From the NCBI GenBank assembly GCA_032690845.1, contig CM064426.1, positions 47,907,417-47,971,416 on the forward strand: 64,000 nucleotides of DNA. The letters run 5' to 3'. The translations under genes and the position numbers were made by a program. Origin of the DNA: Eleusine coracana subsp. coracana (lineage: Eukaryota > Streptophyta > Magnoliopsida > Poales > Poaceae). The notes beneath the pieces are model-generated. The model was not told where the DNA came from. It was given only the letters and a program-made list of their open reading frames with translations, and made no database searches. Positions 10,731-21,817 of this stretch are shown here, in pieces; the stretch's first letter is position 1, and every line of letters begins with the position of its first letter.

Positions 10731-12878
10731 GGCCTTGCTCCACGCGCCCCCCTTCTCCCGCCTTGCGCCGCCGCGAGCCCCTGCGCACCGCCGACAACCC
10801 CGCTGCCGCCTCCCCGCCATGGGAGCTCGGTGAGCTCCACGCCGACGCGTTGCACGGCCGCCTTGAGCCCCGCTAACCCGCTGCCGGCCATCGCGAGGCC
10901 GTGTTGCCCCCGACTAGCCCCTCCCCCGCAAGCCTCACCGCCCGGAGCTTCTCCATGCCATCGTCGAACCACCGGAACCCTCTGTCGACGACGAGAACAC
11001 CTCACCGGCCACCAATCCTCGCGCGAGACCCCCTGGGTGAGCTCTCTACGCTCTCTTCTCCCCTCTGGACCCTTCCCCGTCGGATCCCGGCCACCGGAGC
11101 ACCGCCTCCGGCGAGCCCCGCTCTCTGCGCCGCCGCCGACAGCCACCGATCCACCGTGGACCAGTGGACCACGGGTCCACAAGGTCATAGATCCAGTCCA
11201 TGGGGTCTTTGGGTTAACATAATTAATTAAAATCCTGGGTGATTGCTAGTTTTGTGCATAGGCCCCTCCACTTTTATAAAATTATATTTAGAGCCTCAGT
11301 TCTATGCAGAACCCCTCCAAATTTATATTTAGGCCCCTGACCTTATTTATAATTACTTGTAACACTGCATTTCTACAGAAAAGCCCCTAAACCTTTTTTT
11401 TTCTAAATAATTTTTAGTCCTATAATTTTACAATAACACCCCTAAACTTATTTTTATTAATTATGTTTAGTCTTGTCTTTTTACAGTTAGACCCCTCAAC
11501 TTATAAAAAAATTATATTTTGGCCCTCTAAAATTTATAGTTAAGCTCCTGAATTTTTCCAAAATTACTTTTTAGTCCCTCAATTTTATACAAAATATATT
11601 TCCACCCTGATATTTTACAATTTAGTCCCTGTACTTTTTTACAAATTACATTTTGGTCCCTAAAATTTTCATAAATTATATCTTATAGGTATATTTTATA
11701 GTTTAGCACTTATATTCTTCTAAAATTACTTTTAGGCCCTTTTATTTGTCTGTTTTTACGTCTTACTCCCTGAAACTTCAAATAGCCATAACTTTTTACT
11801 CGTAACTTGGATTGAGGCGATTCCTGCGCCCACGCGATCGTAGCAACGCGTACTTTTTCATAGTATTGCTTTCTTTGTACTTTGTTACTATGTGGTGTGT
11901 TGTTTCTTAGTATGTTTGTATGCTTATGTTTCCCGTGTGATGTTGAGTAGACGAACTGCTGTTAGAGAACTTCTGGGATCTCCATCTTGAAGACTTTGAG
12001 CAGCAGCAAAGGGAACTAGGCAAGTGTCCTTGATGCATTTTGAACCTATGTTTTACATTCTCTCTATCTCTATGCATGCTTGTTAATATTGAATCCCATG
12101 TGTCATGTCCTGTTCCATATTATTCCTTGTCACCTGGGTTCTGGTGTAGCTTATTAGTAAGGATACGTCATGCTTAGTCAGGAATGGAAGTGTCTATTGT
12201 TAATCTTGACTAATGATTCACTTTAACATAATAATCATGAGGGACGGGTAATCCTTCGTAGCAACATGGAACCTAGGTGATCCAAGCAGGAGGATGGCAA
12301 GGATGGTGCGGGTATGCACGTGTACTCGGTATAGTACTGTGGGATTGTGGTGCTACCTGCTTGGGATCAGAAGAGTAGTTTGTGGAGTGGCCACCCTGGA
12401 AAACAGCGTAAAGCACAGGGCTGATATGGGTAGGCTTGGTTTAGTATCGAGATGTCTTCCCAGTTTTGTGAGCAGTCGAGGAAGGAGGACGGGACGGTTT
12501 AATCTCGGGCTCAGGTGATGGACGGTTTACTCCTAGCCACGGCGCCGTAGGGGGCTTCTGTAGGAACGGTTTAATTCCGCAGCGGTGAAACCTTAGCGTG
12601 GATTGTTAGCAAGATGGGAAGCACTCTGAACGACCTTGTGGTGATCTCTTGGCCTCACACCTATGGTAGTGTGATTTGGGCAACATGGAGACTCTCTAGT
12701 CACTGCATAGTGATGAGACACCAACCTGTGGGTAAAGTTGTGCAACCTCTACAGAGTGTCAAACTGTTATAACAGCCGTGCTCACGGTCATGAGCGGTCT
12801 GGATCCTCACACATTTAGGATGGTGGTTTATGGGTGGACTTGGTGGGTAGCCAAGTTTGATTTGGGTGAAGTAACCCT

Positions 12879-13024
12879 TGGTTTGCTACAGGCGGTGTAA
12901 CCTGTAGTGTGAATTCATATGGGCGGTTTAACCCATGGTTTGCTATAGGCGGTGTAACCTGTAGTGTGGTTTCCTATGGGCGGTTTAACCCATGGTTGGC
13001 TACAGGTGGTTTAACCTGTAGTGT
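12879..13024 (+). repeat. 57-bp tandem repeat in the element G LTR
   Basis: Units start at 12879, 12936 and 12993 (TGGTTTGCTACAGGCGG and variants), giving about 2.6 copies with exact 57-bp spacing. Each unit contains alternating GGCGGTTTAACC and GGCGGTGTAACCTG phrases. Loose copies of the phrase occur upstream, at about 12500-12570. Confidence 0.85.
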
Positions 13025-13508
13025 TGGACAGATGAGATAACTGGTGGGAACTTTTCACCTAGTAAGTAGGAGTGCTTTTCAAATGGTCTTAGGTGTAGTG
13101 CTCATTTATGCAAATGAACCATTGTGTTAGCCTTTCTTCTATTAAACTTGCATGTCATGTTTTCCCCCACTTGTTGAGTACGACATGTGCTCACCCTTGC
13201 TATTTCCCTTTGTTGTTGTACTATAAACTGCTGCTCAGAAGATGGAGATATGGACTACATTGATGAAGACTACTACTAGGCATGCATGCCCCGGTCGATT
13301 GCCTGTGGTGTTATGGTGTCTCTCGCTGTTATTTGTCGAGAGAGTCGATTTAGTCTTCAAAGACAATTATTTATATAATAATGGTACCCTTTATTAATGA
13401 CATTGGTTATACTATTATTCACTCTACTGTCGATATGTGTGAAACTTGTTCCTAGGCACACATATGATAAGAACTTGGTTTTGTCCTTAAAACCGGGTGT
13501 GACAGAAG

Positions 13509-13520
13509 TGGTATCAGAGC
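13509..13520 (+). other. Primer binding site of element G (initiator tRNA-Met)
   Basis: TGGTATCAGAGC lies four bases after the LTR end at 13504. It matches the 3' end complement of initiator methionine tRNA and sets the plus orientation. Confidence 0.95.
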
Positions 13521-14930
13521 CGTGTCGACCATAGGATGCAAGCCTAGATAGAATGGTCATGTCATAGGTTCTATTTTCAAAACTAGTATTTGGAAAACTT
13601 TTGCTTCTACAAAAAATTCTTCCATCTTACCTTCGTACCTACTCTTTACTTGCCTACTCTAGAATGATTAAAAGAAATGTTATTTCTACTATTTCCTTCC
13701 CCTTTTCAAAAGTTTAGTTAGCCAACATACACTACCATAAACAAGATGAATGGCTTTGAAGATTGCACCAGCTAGTTCTGCTTGGTATGAAGATGAAGAT
13801 TGAAAAGCCAACATTGCGATCTCTTCATGTCATCAAGTGTATAGGACATCGCTCCGCCTCCAACCTGAAGGAAGACTTTCGAAGAATCGTGGTTCAGGAT
13901 CTTTCCATTTTTAGAATCATAATCACAATATAGAACGCTGCTAACTGTAGGTCTTGTGTTGCTTGTGGTGTGCTATGCTTGAGTTGGATCTTTGATTGAG
14001 TGTTGGTGTGCTTGCAAAGCGTCCAGCCTTGTTATCACATCATTAGTTATAGCTAGCTAGCCTAGTTGGGGTTATCATTTCTCTCTCTTACTTCTATCAT
14101 TACATTCTTTCCTAGTCACTTATAACCCAACCAATTCGAGGAGATGTTGAACTAGACCATTAGATTCTTTGAATGAAGCACCAACAAGAGGAAGTCAATA
14201 CCCAAGATAGCTCACCGTTACCTTGGCTAGCTCCAAACAACGAAGACAAGGTTGGGGATATTCTCACAAAAGAGGCAAGACACAACTCATAGCTTCGGGT
14301 CAACGAATGAACAGGTGACACCAAGGGAAGAAGAATCCCTATCACAAAGAAGAGGAAGCATGTCAAGTATGGTACCCGCAAGACACCAACTAAGGTCGAC
14401 TATTGTTGTAAACTTCATGGCCACCAGTGTTTCCTTCAAAGTAACATGAGTGAATCTGAGTTGAAGAGGCAACCCTCAAGAGGGATGTGCTATAATCAAG
14501 AAGGTCCCAATGTTACCTTTCCAAAGCCTTTAGTTACAAGAATCAGATGCTTTGCTTGTAGCCGACATGGTCAATGGTAGGAAGCTTGCCCACAGAAGGA
14601 GATACGGACCATGTGACCAATGAAAGAATTCAGGATGTTTCAAATTGGTAAAAAAAATTGAGAAGATAGTTACAATTGGAGAACCAGTGCTGATGGTCAT
14701 TTATGTTCAACCCTAAGTGTGAACTTAAGGGGGGTAGAGGTCACCACTCACCTCACCAACGTTGGATACCAAGACATAGGTGTGATATTTAAAGATATAC
14801 GACATCAAGATTTCGTTCGGAAAGTTGCTGCAGCAAACACCATCAGACTATCAAGGGAATAGAGATCAAGGATGAAGGACGAACAACAAGATTACCTTTA
14901 CCCTTTTCTTGCTAGCCACGCAGAATCTCG
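13521..14930 (+). pseudogene. Element G internal region with gag-like remnant
   Basis: No frame longer than about 70 codons survives. At 14548 the sequence reads CFACSRHGQW-stop-EAC, which has the spacing of a CCHC zinc knuckle but with His replaced by Gln and an internal stop, so it looks like the relic of a gag nucleocapsid domain. No protease, RT or integrase motif is seen. The rest shows no recognisable domain. Confidence 0.6.
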
Positions 14931-14953
14931 GGACGAGATTCCTGTTAAGGGGG
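14931..14953 (+). other. Polypurine tract of element G
   Basis: CTCGGGACGAGATTCCTG is followed by TTAAGGGGGA, matching the polypurine context of element A (788-825, minus strand). The expected LTR start TGTCACACC is absent right after it: LTR sequence resumes at a point 3.2 kb inside the LTR. Confidence 0.85.
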
Positions 14954-15211
14954 ATATGGACTACATTGATGAAGACTACTACTAGGCGTGCGTGCCCCCG
15001 GTCGATTGCCTGTGGTGTTATGGTGTCTCCCGCTATTATTTGTCGAGAGAGTCGATTTAGTCTTCAAAGACAATTATTTATATAATAATGGTATGCTTTA
15101 TTAATGACATTGGTTATACTGTTATTCACTCTACTGTCGATATGTGTGAAACTTGTTCCTGGGCACACATATGATAAGCACTTGGTTTTGTTCTTAAAAC
15201 CGGGTGTGACA
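14954..15211 (+). repeat. Truncated 3' LTR of element G (last 258 bp only)
   Basis: Aligns with 13248-13504 with about ten substitutions and one indel. The first 3.2 kb of the LTR is missing; the break lies in the polypurine tract, with short GGA homology. The outer end GTGTGACA and the target duplication are intact. Confidence 0.92.
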
Positions 15212-15216
15212 TCACA
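15212..15216. repeat. Target site duplication of element G, right copy
   Basis: TCACA, identical to 10023-10027. LINE sequence resumes with GCTATTTGG at 15217. Confidence 0.95.
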
Positions 15217-15843
15217 GCTATTTGGCTATCAATCTAGAAGATAACCCTTCAAATACTTAGGCATACCAATGCATTATAGAAAGCTCAACAATGCGGATTG
15301 GAGGATAATTAAAACAAAGAATTGAGAACAAATTGAGCAGTTGGAAAGGAAAGCACCTCTCAGTTAGAGGAAGACTGGACCTCACAAATTCTATTTTGAC
15401 TAGCCTCACCTTGTTTATGCTCTCCTTCTTTGATGTCCCTAAAGGAGTTCTTGATAAGATAAAGTATTATAGATCACAATTACTCTGGCAATCAGACCAC
15501 CACAAGGAGAAATACAAATTTGCGAAGTGGAGTATTCTATGCCAACCAAAACAACAAGAAGGTCTAGCCATTCAGAACATTGATGTCCAGAATCAATGCC
15601 TACTGAGCAAATGGCTATTCAAGTTAATTAATGAGGACGGATTGTGGCAACAAATTCTTAAAAGGAAATATCTAAAGGAAAAAACAATTGGCCAAGTAGG
15701 GAGGAGGCCTGGGGATTCCCAGTTTTGGTCTGGGTTGATGAAAGTCAAGGAACGTTTCTTGAGTTTTGGTTCCTTCTCTCTCAACAATGGTAGGAACATC
15801 AAAAGATAATTGGGTGGGAAACTTTACTCTAAAACAGCAATAT
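15217..15843 (+). pseudogene. LINE copy 1: region after the RT (thumb and beyond)
   Basis: Continues the LINE broken by element G: PFKYLGIPMHYRKLNNADW, then SSWKGKHLSVRGRLDLTN, SFFDVPKGVLDKI and SVLCQPKQQEGL-type blocks, as in the post-RT region of plant L1-like elements. The frame 15333-15809 is open for 158 codons. Homology with LINE copy 2 (62945-63575) ends at about 15843, where unrelated CACTA sequence begins. The downstream zinc-binding domain is therefore missing here. Confidence 0.85.
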
Positions 15844-15848
15844 CCAAC

Positions 15849-16468
15849 ATTGTGCTTGCACTTGCAGGGTAAATCCGATGCTTCCATGAGTGTCGAGTTG
15901 AGGCAGGTTTCCGATGGTTGTGCACTTAGGGTAAAGTCATATACCAGTTATGACGTGAATGGATATTGCTTTCACACAACATGCTACGAGCTGGGTCGTC
16001 CCAATAGAAGAACAACAAATTCTGGTATTTTTATGCTTGGAAGTGATGGGGTTGAGTATTATGGAAGAATTGAAGCAATTTACCAACTCAACTTTCATGG
16101 TTGCAGGCCCCTTAATCCTGTCATTTTCAAATGCCATTGGTTTGATCCTCAAGTAGTGAGACGGTCACCAAATGTTAGGCTACTGGAAATTCGCCAATCA
16201 TCTGTCTTACCAGGAGATGATGTCTATATCGTGGCTCAACAGGCCACACAAGTATATTATGTCTCATACCCGTGCCAAACTGGCGACCGTCTCATAGGTT
16301 GGGATGTTGTGTACAATGTATCACCACATGGCCAACTACCTGTCCCAAACAATGAAGATTATTACATAGACCCAAATACATATGACGGAGAGTTCTTTCA
16401 AGAAGATGACTTACAAGGGCATTTTCGTATAGACTTAAACGAAGTGATCGGGATAGAAGTAGACAATG
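15849..16468 (+). pseudogene. CACTA TNP2-like transposase C-terminal region (DUF4216)
   Basis: The frame reads LRVKSYTSYDVNGYCFHTTC, then DGVEYYGRIEAIYQLNFHG, PVIFKCHWFDPQVVRRSPN, DDVYIVAQQATQVYYVSYPC and an acidic tail (FFQEDDLQGHFRIDLNEV). This block is typical of DUF4216, found C-terminal to the TNP2 transposase of plant CACTA elements. It is open for about 200 codons, but the catalytic TNP2 domain upstream is missing and the tail runs into a foreign 61-bp copia fragment. The CAGG at 15847-15850 could be an old splice acceptor. Confidence 0.85.
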
Positions 16469-16529
16469 AAAGTCCGCATTTGAATACCCAATGAGATCAA
16501 GAGATGAAGATGCAGAGTACCAAAGACCG
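16469..16529 (-). mobile_element. 61-bp copia pol fragment inside the CACTA remnant
   Basis: Bases 16482-16529 are identical to 40501-40548 in element D, and similarity extends left to 16469 with three mismatches. On the minus strand it encodes YSASSSLDLIGYSNADF, the copia RT-RNase H boundary. It replaces the end of the DUF4216 frame. Confidence 0.85.
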
Positions 16530-16575
16530 GGTGGCTTGCTCAAAATCTTCAGTGCTAGGAGCGTATCGTGGCTAA

Positions 16576-17560
16576 GTGGTTGACCCCCAATGGGCGGAGC
16601 AGCACAATGCTTGCCGGGAGCATAGGCTAATGATGCAAGGTGCACCCCACCATCAAGGAAGCATCACCCTCAGCGAGTATGCGTCTAGATGGGTATGTAA
16701 ATTCATTTCTTCATTCAAATCTCAATACTACATAAGTTCTAACCATCTTGCTCAACCCTCAATACTACATAACTTCTAGTAATTTTACTCATTTGTTTTG
16801 TAGTTCAACTCACATGGTGGCCAGGCTTGTGGCCAGTTCAAGACGTGGGCTATGGTCCACAAGGGCAAGGCGGCGTCCGACTTCTACTACAACCCGGACG
16901 ACCCACCAGAGGCCTATAGCAATGCCAGTATCCATAGCCGTCTCACTGAGTACACGTCTATGGTACGGGAGGTCCATGGGCCCAAGTACGATCCAAGGGT
17001 GGAGAACCTTGATGCAGAGATCGTCATGAGGGTGGGAGGGGGCAACAAGCACAGGCGTTACTGGATTTGCGACAGCACCATCGACACGGCCAGTCCACCC
17101 TCTCTCTCCCAGATCCGAGTAAGGAGCACGAGCTCTAGCCCTGTTGTACGCTCCCGGCCGACCACCACACATGCTCAGATGGAGGCACTTCGGGTATATT
17201 TCAGTTTTATTCGTTGTTCATTTATTTTGACAATGTTGGTTCTCTATTGGAACATTCGGGACAAATATTGTAGGCCCAGCTGGAACAAGAGAGGCTGCAA
17301 TGAGAGGAGACTGAATGGAACATGCTAGCCCAAAGAGAGGCAGTTGAAGCCGACCAACAAAGGGTACAAGCCACCCAGCAGCAGATGAGGCCGACCGACA
17401 GGCGATTGCAGCCGACTGGCAAAGGGTGGAGGACATGTGTTGCTGGATGCATAGTCTAGGCAAGAAGATGGGTCAGCCTATCCCACCGATGATATATACT
17501 CCACCTCCAATCCCTACTCCACCTCCTCCAACGAGTACTCCTTTGAGTGAATTTACTTAT
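16576..17560 (+). pseudogene. CACTA Transposase_24-like gene fragment, three exons
   Basis: Exon 1 (about 16576-16693) reads VDPQWAEQHNACREHRL and ends at a GTATGT donor. Exon 2 (about 16803-17191) starts after TTTTGTAG and carries the diagnostic core: FNSHGGQACGQFKTWAMVHK, then DPRVENLDAEIVMRVGGGNKH and RYWICDSTID. Exon 3 (about 17269-17560) encodes a Gln/Glu-rich helix and a Pro-rich tail (PPPIPTPPPP). This is the Ptta/En/Spm plant transposase type. Stops in exon 3 and the loss of the 5' end make it a pseudogene. Its neighbour is the DUF4216 module of the same element. Confidence 0.8.
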
Positions 17561-18272
17561 CTTGTCACTATACACTATCATTTCCTACCCAGTGACCAAA
17601 CTTTACTTTAGAGCAAAGTATACTTTGTTTAGACCAAACCATACTTTTAGCAACATTTCATATACTTGTAATCAAACTATATGCTTGTAGCAACATTTAC
17701 TGTACTTGTCACCAAATTATACTTTAAGCAACACTTCCTATACTTGTCACCAACTATAGTCACACATGCAATCTCCTCTTTTGTGAAGGGTCAATCATGG
17801 GCATCTAACAATCCCAATCCTTGCCCTAATCCACAGGACCAGGAAGAGCGCCATACAACGACCTGCCAAGAAGAGCACATGAGGAAGAAGAGTCGACGGC
17901 CCCTGCCATCGTGTCTAGGTGAGCACAAATCAAGGTCACCTAGGCCATCAACGACATTGCCAGATCAGTCATAACATTGCCAGACCCGAGGGCATGTTAC
18001 GATCATCATCATGAAGAACCGTGCCCAAGAATGAGAGTTCCACGTACATGCAAGTGTGGCGCGACTTGCAGACTCATGTTTCCATCAAGCGAAGTTCACC
18101 TACGATGACATAGCTGTTTCATAGTCGGAGTTTAGCTCACTTCTCCTCGCACACCACCTCCACCAACCGCTACCCTTACGTCATCCGCGAAGGACGAGGT
18201 TGGATGGCATGGCAGGCGCTGCCAGACCCACGGCCGTGCTACAAATGGCACCATGGGCTGACGAGGCCATGG
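17561..18272. other. Unassigned sequence after the CACTA gene
   Basis: At 17590-17750 a loose repeat of TATACTTGTCACCAA with variants occurs about four times. This could be a CACTA subterminal repeat region, but no terminal repeat is visible. The rest up to the element C LTR at 18273 has no recognisable feature. Confidence 0.5.
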
Positions 18273-20066
18273 TGAAAGGACCGAGTGACCGAGAGGGGGG
18301 GCGGCTGAATCGGGAACTCGCACTATGTACCAAATTTACCAATTCCTAAAACAGACCACTCAAAACAACTCCTACATAACCCTAGTGGTGATCACACTAG
18401 CAAGATAATGAACCTATAAAAGGAACAATAACCTAAGCATACTAATGGATCACACAAAGGCAATACAGCTCCTATGCAAGCTAGTAATAAAGAAATGTGG
18501 AAGCACACCACAAGCTTGCAAGGGAGCCTACTCATGCAATTCTACAAGATAAGTAACTAGTGCACATGAGCATGAGTAGTACAACACATACAAGATAAGA
18601 AATCAAGCCAATGCAACTCCGATACATGCTAGTGAACCAATGCGGAAGCTCAAACACTACTACCAAGCAAAAAGCCTATTCATGCAAGTCTACATGGTGA
18701 TCAACTAGAATAAGATAAGCACACAAGCATGAATAGCACGGTGTGTAAATGCAGAAAGTAATGCATCAAAGTAAGGAGTAGAGTATGAGATGGCTCATGA
18801 TTTTTTTCCCGAGGTCTCGGAAGGATGGCACCTTCCCATACTCCTCATTGGACCACTCCCGCCGGAGTTTTGGTCCCCCCCGCCACCAAGTGGAGTTCTC
18901 GCGCACGAGCTCGCAATCACTCATCGAGTGAAGACATGGTGTGCACCACCGCTGCACAAAGCACAAGCTGGCCTCCCTCGAGAACTTGCCGGACTCCTCG
19001 AGCCGACAAGGGCACTCACTAGCGATGCCCATTTCACCAGCCAGCTCAAACCGTGTACAAACGTGTGACGGCCTTCACAACCAATCACGATAGGCTCGAT
19101 CACCGACACCTAACCGGTCTAGGTCTCACCATAGACCAAGAGTAACAATCTAGATCATACCCTCAAGGACACCCTAGCCTTAGATGTGCAAGATGCTCAA
19201 GTTACTCTCCACAAGCACTCTCAAGATATGCAATATCTCCTCCTACTGCTCTCCTCTTTTCCCATTGGACCTTACCAAATGCTCTCCGGTATTCCACTGG
19301 CCAGGAGAGGTCACAAAGACCCTAACAACGAAGTTATATAGGCTCCCAACCTTAAACTAACCGTTGCTCCACAATTCTATCTCTGCCTGACCAGACCGTC
19401 CGGTTACTCCTGTAACAGCTCTCCTAGCCATTGGCTCCACTGTGCACAGGCGATCTCCCTGTACTGACCGGACTGTCCGATCTGTACCACTGTCGGACAA
19501 GTCTGATGCATCAGACTTCCTCGTCAGACTCCAGAGAGTTGGTTTCTTCTCTATCACGTGCTTCACCTATACAGACCGCACCGTCCGGTCTGTAGACCGG
19601 ACCATCCGGTCTCTATGGTCCCTCGCACAGATAGATTCCTCGCTGGTCTTCTACTCTGGACAATCCTCTCCTCTGTTGACTGTATAGTCCGGTCACTCCT
19701 TGACCGACTGTCCGGTCTCTCTGTCCCGAAGCTGAAACTCCTCATCTTCGCTTGACTTTGTTTCCTGGCTTCTCCGAACAGCTCCTTGGCTTCTCCACTG
19801 TCAACTAGTGCCTATGATTTCACCGAGCAACCTTGCACATCACCGACTAGACATGACGTAAGAGAATGACCTAGACCCCCTTGATAGTCCCATTTTTCCT
19901 ATGGACTCAAAGCCTTAACAACTAGACAAGTGTACCCAACACTTGCACCATAGCTTGTTCTCCGCTTTGATCCATCTTCATCAACCCATGGACTCCATCA
20001 AGTTCACAAGCCTCCATGCTTGTGGTCACTGTCATCAATCGCCAAGGCCGCCGTTGACAATCATCA
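18273..20066 (-). repeat. 3' LTR of element C
   Basis: The left end TGAAAGGACCGAGTGACC matches the 5' LTR start at 26309, and the two copies align for about 260 bases. The inner (right) border is not sharp: it lies between about 20060 (GCCGTTGACA) and 20270 (GAAAGGCA), and I could not decide between these candidate CA ends. 19385-19745 has many ACCGGACTGTCCGGT-like palindromes. Confidence 0.75.
19385..19745. repeat. Palindromic ACCGGAC/GTCCGGT motif array in the element C LTR
   Basis: At least eight copies of a GACCG(N)1-4GTCCGGTC-like unit are scattered here (for example 19390, 19463, 19576, 19595, 19680 and 19705), half-sites on both strands. Such arrays are known from LTRs of Sirevirus families in grasses. 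Confidence 0.75.
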
Positions 20067-21337
20067 TAAGGTAGGAGAGGTTTCCTATATGAACAACACT
20101 CGTGTAGATATTAGTCACATTTCATGTTTGTCATTAATCACCAAAACATCATACCTTGGGGTGACCTCAATGGTCATGAACATTACAATCTTGATCCTTA
20201 CCTTGGATGGATGACAACCACTACTTATGGTGATCCAAAACGGACGAGCAAGAAGGATTGAAAGGCATACCTTGGTCCTTACCTTGGAAATAGTCTCCCC
20301 CTTAAGATGTGCTAGGTGTTGAGGAAATAGTCTCCCACTTATTTAGCGCAATTGGATTTCAACCTTGAGCTGAATTTGCGCCTCTTGTTGATGTAGACAC
20401 GCACAAAGGACGTAGATGCTCATGTCGGTGAAGGTGTACATTGTTGCCGTAGATATGCACCATCGTTGTTCTTCTCCATGTTGGTGTAGATGTTCATCTT
20501 GATGTGATCTTCATTTTCTTCTTTGTCGCTTCATTTCATGATCTTCATTTTATTCTCCCCCTTTTTGCTATCGTCAACTTAAGGTTGGCTTTTGGATCTC
20601 CATGTTCGTTCTCCCGCTTTGTCACCTATGACCAAAAACCAAACCAAAACATAATGAAACCAAGAGGCAAAAGATATTTGGCAAGAGTTATGATAACTCC
20701 CCCTTTCATGGTGCTCCTCCTTGGTCATAATGGCGTTCCACCATAGCTCCCACTACACTCATGACTCAACAAAATATTTTCAGAAATATACAAGGGTTAG
20801 TAATTTGTGAGGTGGGAATGTATGAGCCACTTGTCTTTGAGTCGCGTGAGTAGATTTAACCTCGGAGCTCAGTTGAACATGGCTCAATGGGCATGAAGCA
20901 TAAATATCACTATTTGATCATCTAGAGAGTCATGTACTCACTTGTAAATAAGCAACTCCCTCTAGACACATGCTTGGGAGCATGTATGGTATCACAATGA
21001 AAAGATGCATGAATGCAAAGAATGAAAATGCATCAAGTATACAATGCATGATGCGATGCTAAAGAAAAGAGAGAGAACTGCTACAAACCAAAGTGTCAAC
21101 AACGAGTTGTTCCCTCCTCAAGCTTGCTCATAATGGACCATTCTTCAAAGCCTTGGGTACACCATGATCCACCTTTCCAAGCTTAACCCATGTCCATTGC
21201 TATCTCAAGAAGGTCCAAAGTCAACCTACAAAAGAAGAGAAACAAGCACAAACAAAGACACAAACAACAAAACAAGCAAACACTATACATATTTACAAAG
21301 AAAAAGCTCAAGGGTTACTCATGTGAAGTTGGAGAGG
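20067..21337 (-). other. 3' untranslated region of element C with repeated polypurine runs
   Basis: No coding sequence. On the plus strand pyrimidine runs CTCCCCCTTAAG (20296), TTCTCCCCCTTT (20550) and ACTCCCCCTTTC (20698) appear as GGGGGAG on the element strand. Multiple polypurine tracts are a described trait of Sireviruses. The stretch 20067-20123 recurs at 49090-49145 next to element H. Confidence 0.7.
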
Positions 21338-21676
21338 TCAAACATTGAGTTCTCCCCTTAGCTTGTTGTAGATCTTCTCATTGAGTGGCTTGGAGAAGAT
21401 ATCCGCCAATTGTTCATGAGTTCGCACACTCACCAACTCGATGTCCTTCTTCTCAACATGATCCCTTATGAAGTGATGCCTCACTTGAATGTGCTTTGCA
21501 TGACCATGATCTTCAGTTTTGAGAGCCATCTTGATTGCCGCCTCACTATCACAATATAGTGGCATTTGAGTGTAGTTGAGGCCATAATCCGAGAGTGTTT
21601 GCCTCATGTAGAGAAGTTGGGCACAACAGGCTCCCGCCGCCATGTATTCCGCTTCAGCTGTAGATAGAGCCACCAA
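21338..21676 (-). pseudogene. Element C pol: RNase H
   Basis: The frame holds the copia RNase H blocks VALSTAEAEYMAA, YCDSEAAIKMALK, KHIQVRHHFIRDHV and the final LADIFSKPL, which marks the end of the polyprotein. RNase H removes RNA from the RNA-DNA hybrid. It is separated from the RT by a frame change at about 21680-21820. The stop after NV at 21338 is probably the natural end of pol. Confidence 0.9.
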
Positions 21677-21817
21677 GTTTTGCTTCTTTAAGCTTCAAGA
21701 TACTAGATATCTTCCAAGAAATTGTCAACCTTGCGATGTACTCTTCCTATTCACTTTGCAACCCGTGAAGGCCGAATCCGAATACCCAAGTAACTCAAAG
21801 CTTGTTCCACTAGGATA

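Larger units (their letters stand above)
10028..13504 (+). repeat. 5' LTR of element G (3477 bp)
   Basis: It starts TGTCACACCCC and ends ACCGGGTGTGACA, directly before the primer site. The stretch 10340-11190 is strongly GC-rich and holds the promoter region; 11220-11760 is AT-rich with repeated phrases of the form CCCCT..ACTTTT. The last 257 bases align with 14954-15211 with about ten substitutions and one indel by eye. It is unusually long relative to the internal region. Open frames within it (for example 10447-10833) show no domain and reflect GC bias. Confidence 0.92.
10028..15211 (+). mobile_element. Element G: non-autonomous Tekay-like LTR retrotransposon (5184 bp)
   Basis: Bounded by TGTCACACC and GGTGTGACA, with flanking TCACA duplications. 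A long 5' LTR, an initiator tRNA-Met primer site, a 1.4-kb internal region without pol, a CTCGGGACGAGAT-type polypurine tract and a truncated 3' LTR are all visible on the plus strand. The shared polypurine context with element A suggests a Tekay relative. Only a gag-like remnant is left inside, so movement must have relied on enzymes supplied by another element. Confidence 0.93.
15844..17560 (+). mobile_element. CACTA (En/Spm) transposon remnant
   Basis: Two protein modules typical of grass CACTA elements occur in the usual order: a DUF4216-type region (the C-terminal part of TNP2-like transposase) and a Transposase_24-type gene with introns. No CACTA terminal repeat is seen at either end, so the borders are approximate. 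It follows LINE sequence directly at the left. Confidence 0.8.

Noticed and set aside
10183..11230. Open frames of 109-161 codons on both strands
   Set aside because: Inside the GC-rich promoter part of the G LTR; Pro/Ala/Arg-rich on one strand and Gly/Arg-rich on the other, typical of base composition.
16292..16645. 117-codon minus frame with YSASSSLDLIGYSNADF as a copia gene
   Set aside because: Only 61 bases are copia-derived; the rest is antisense of CACTA sequence.
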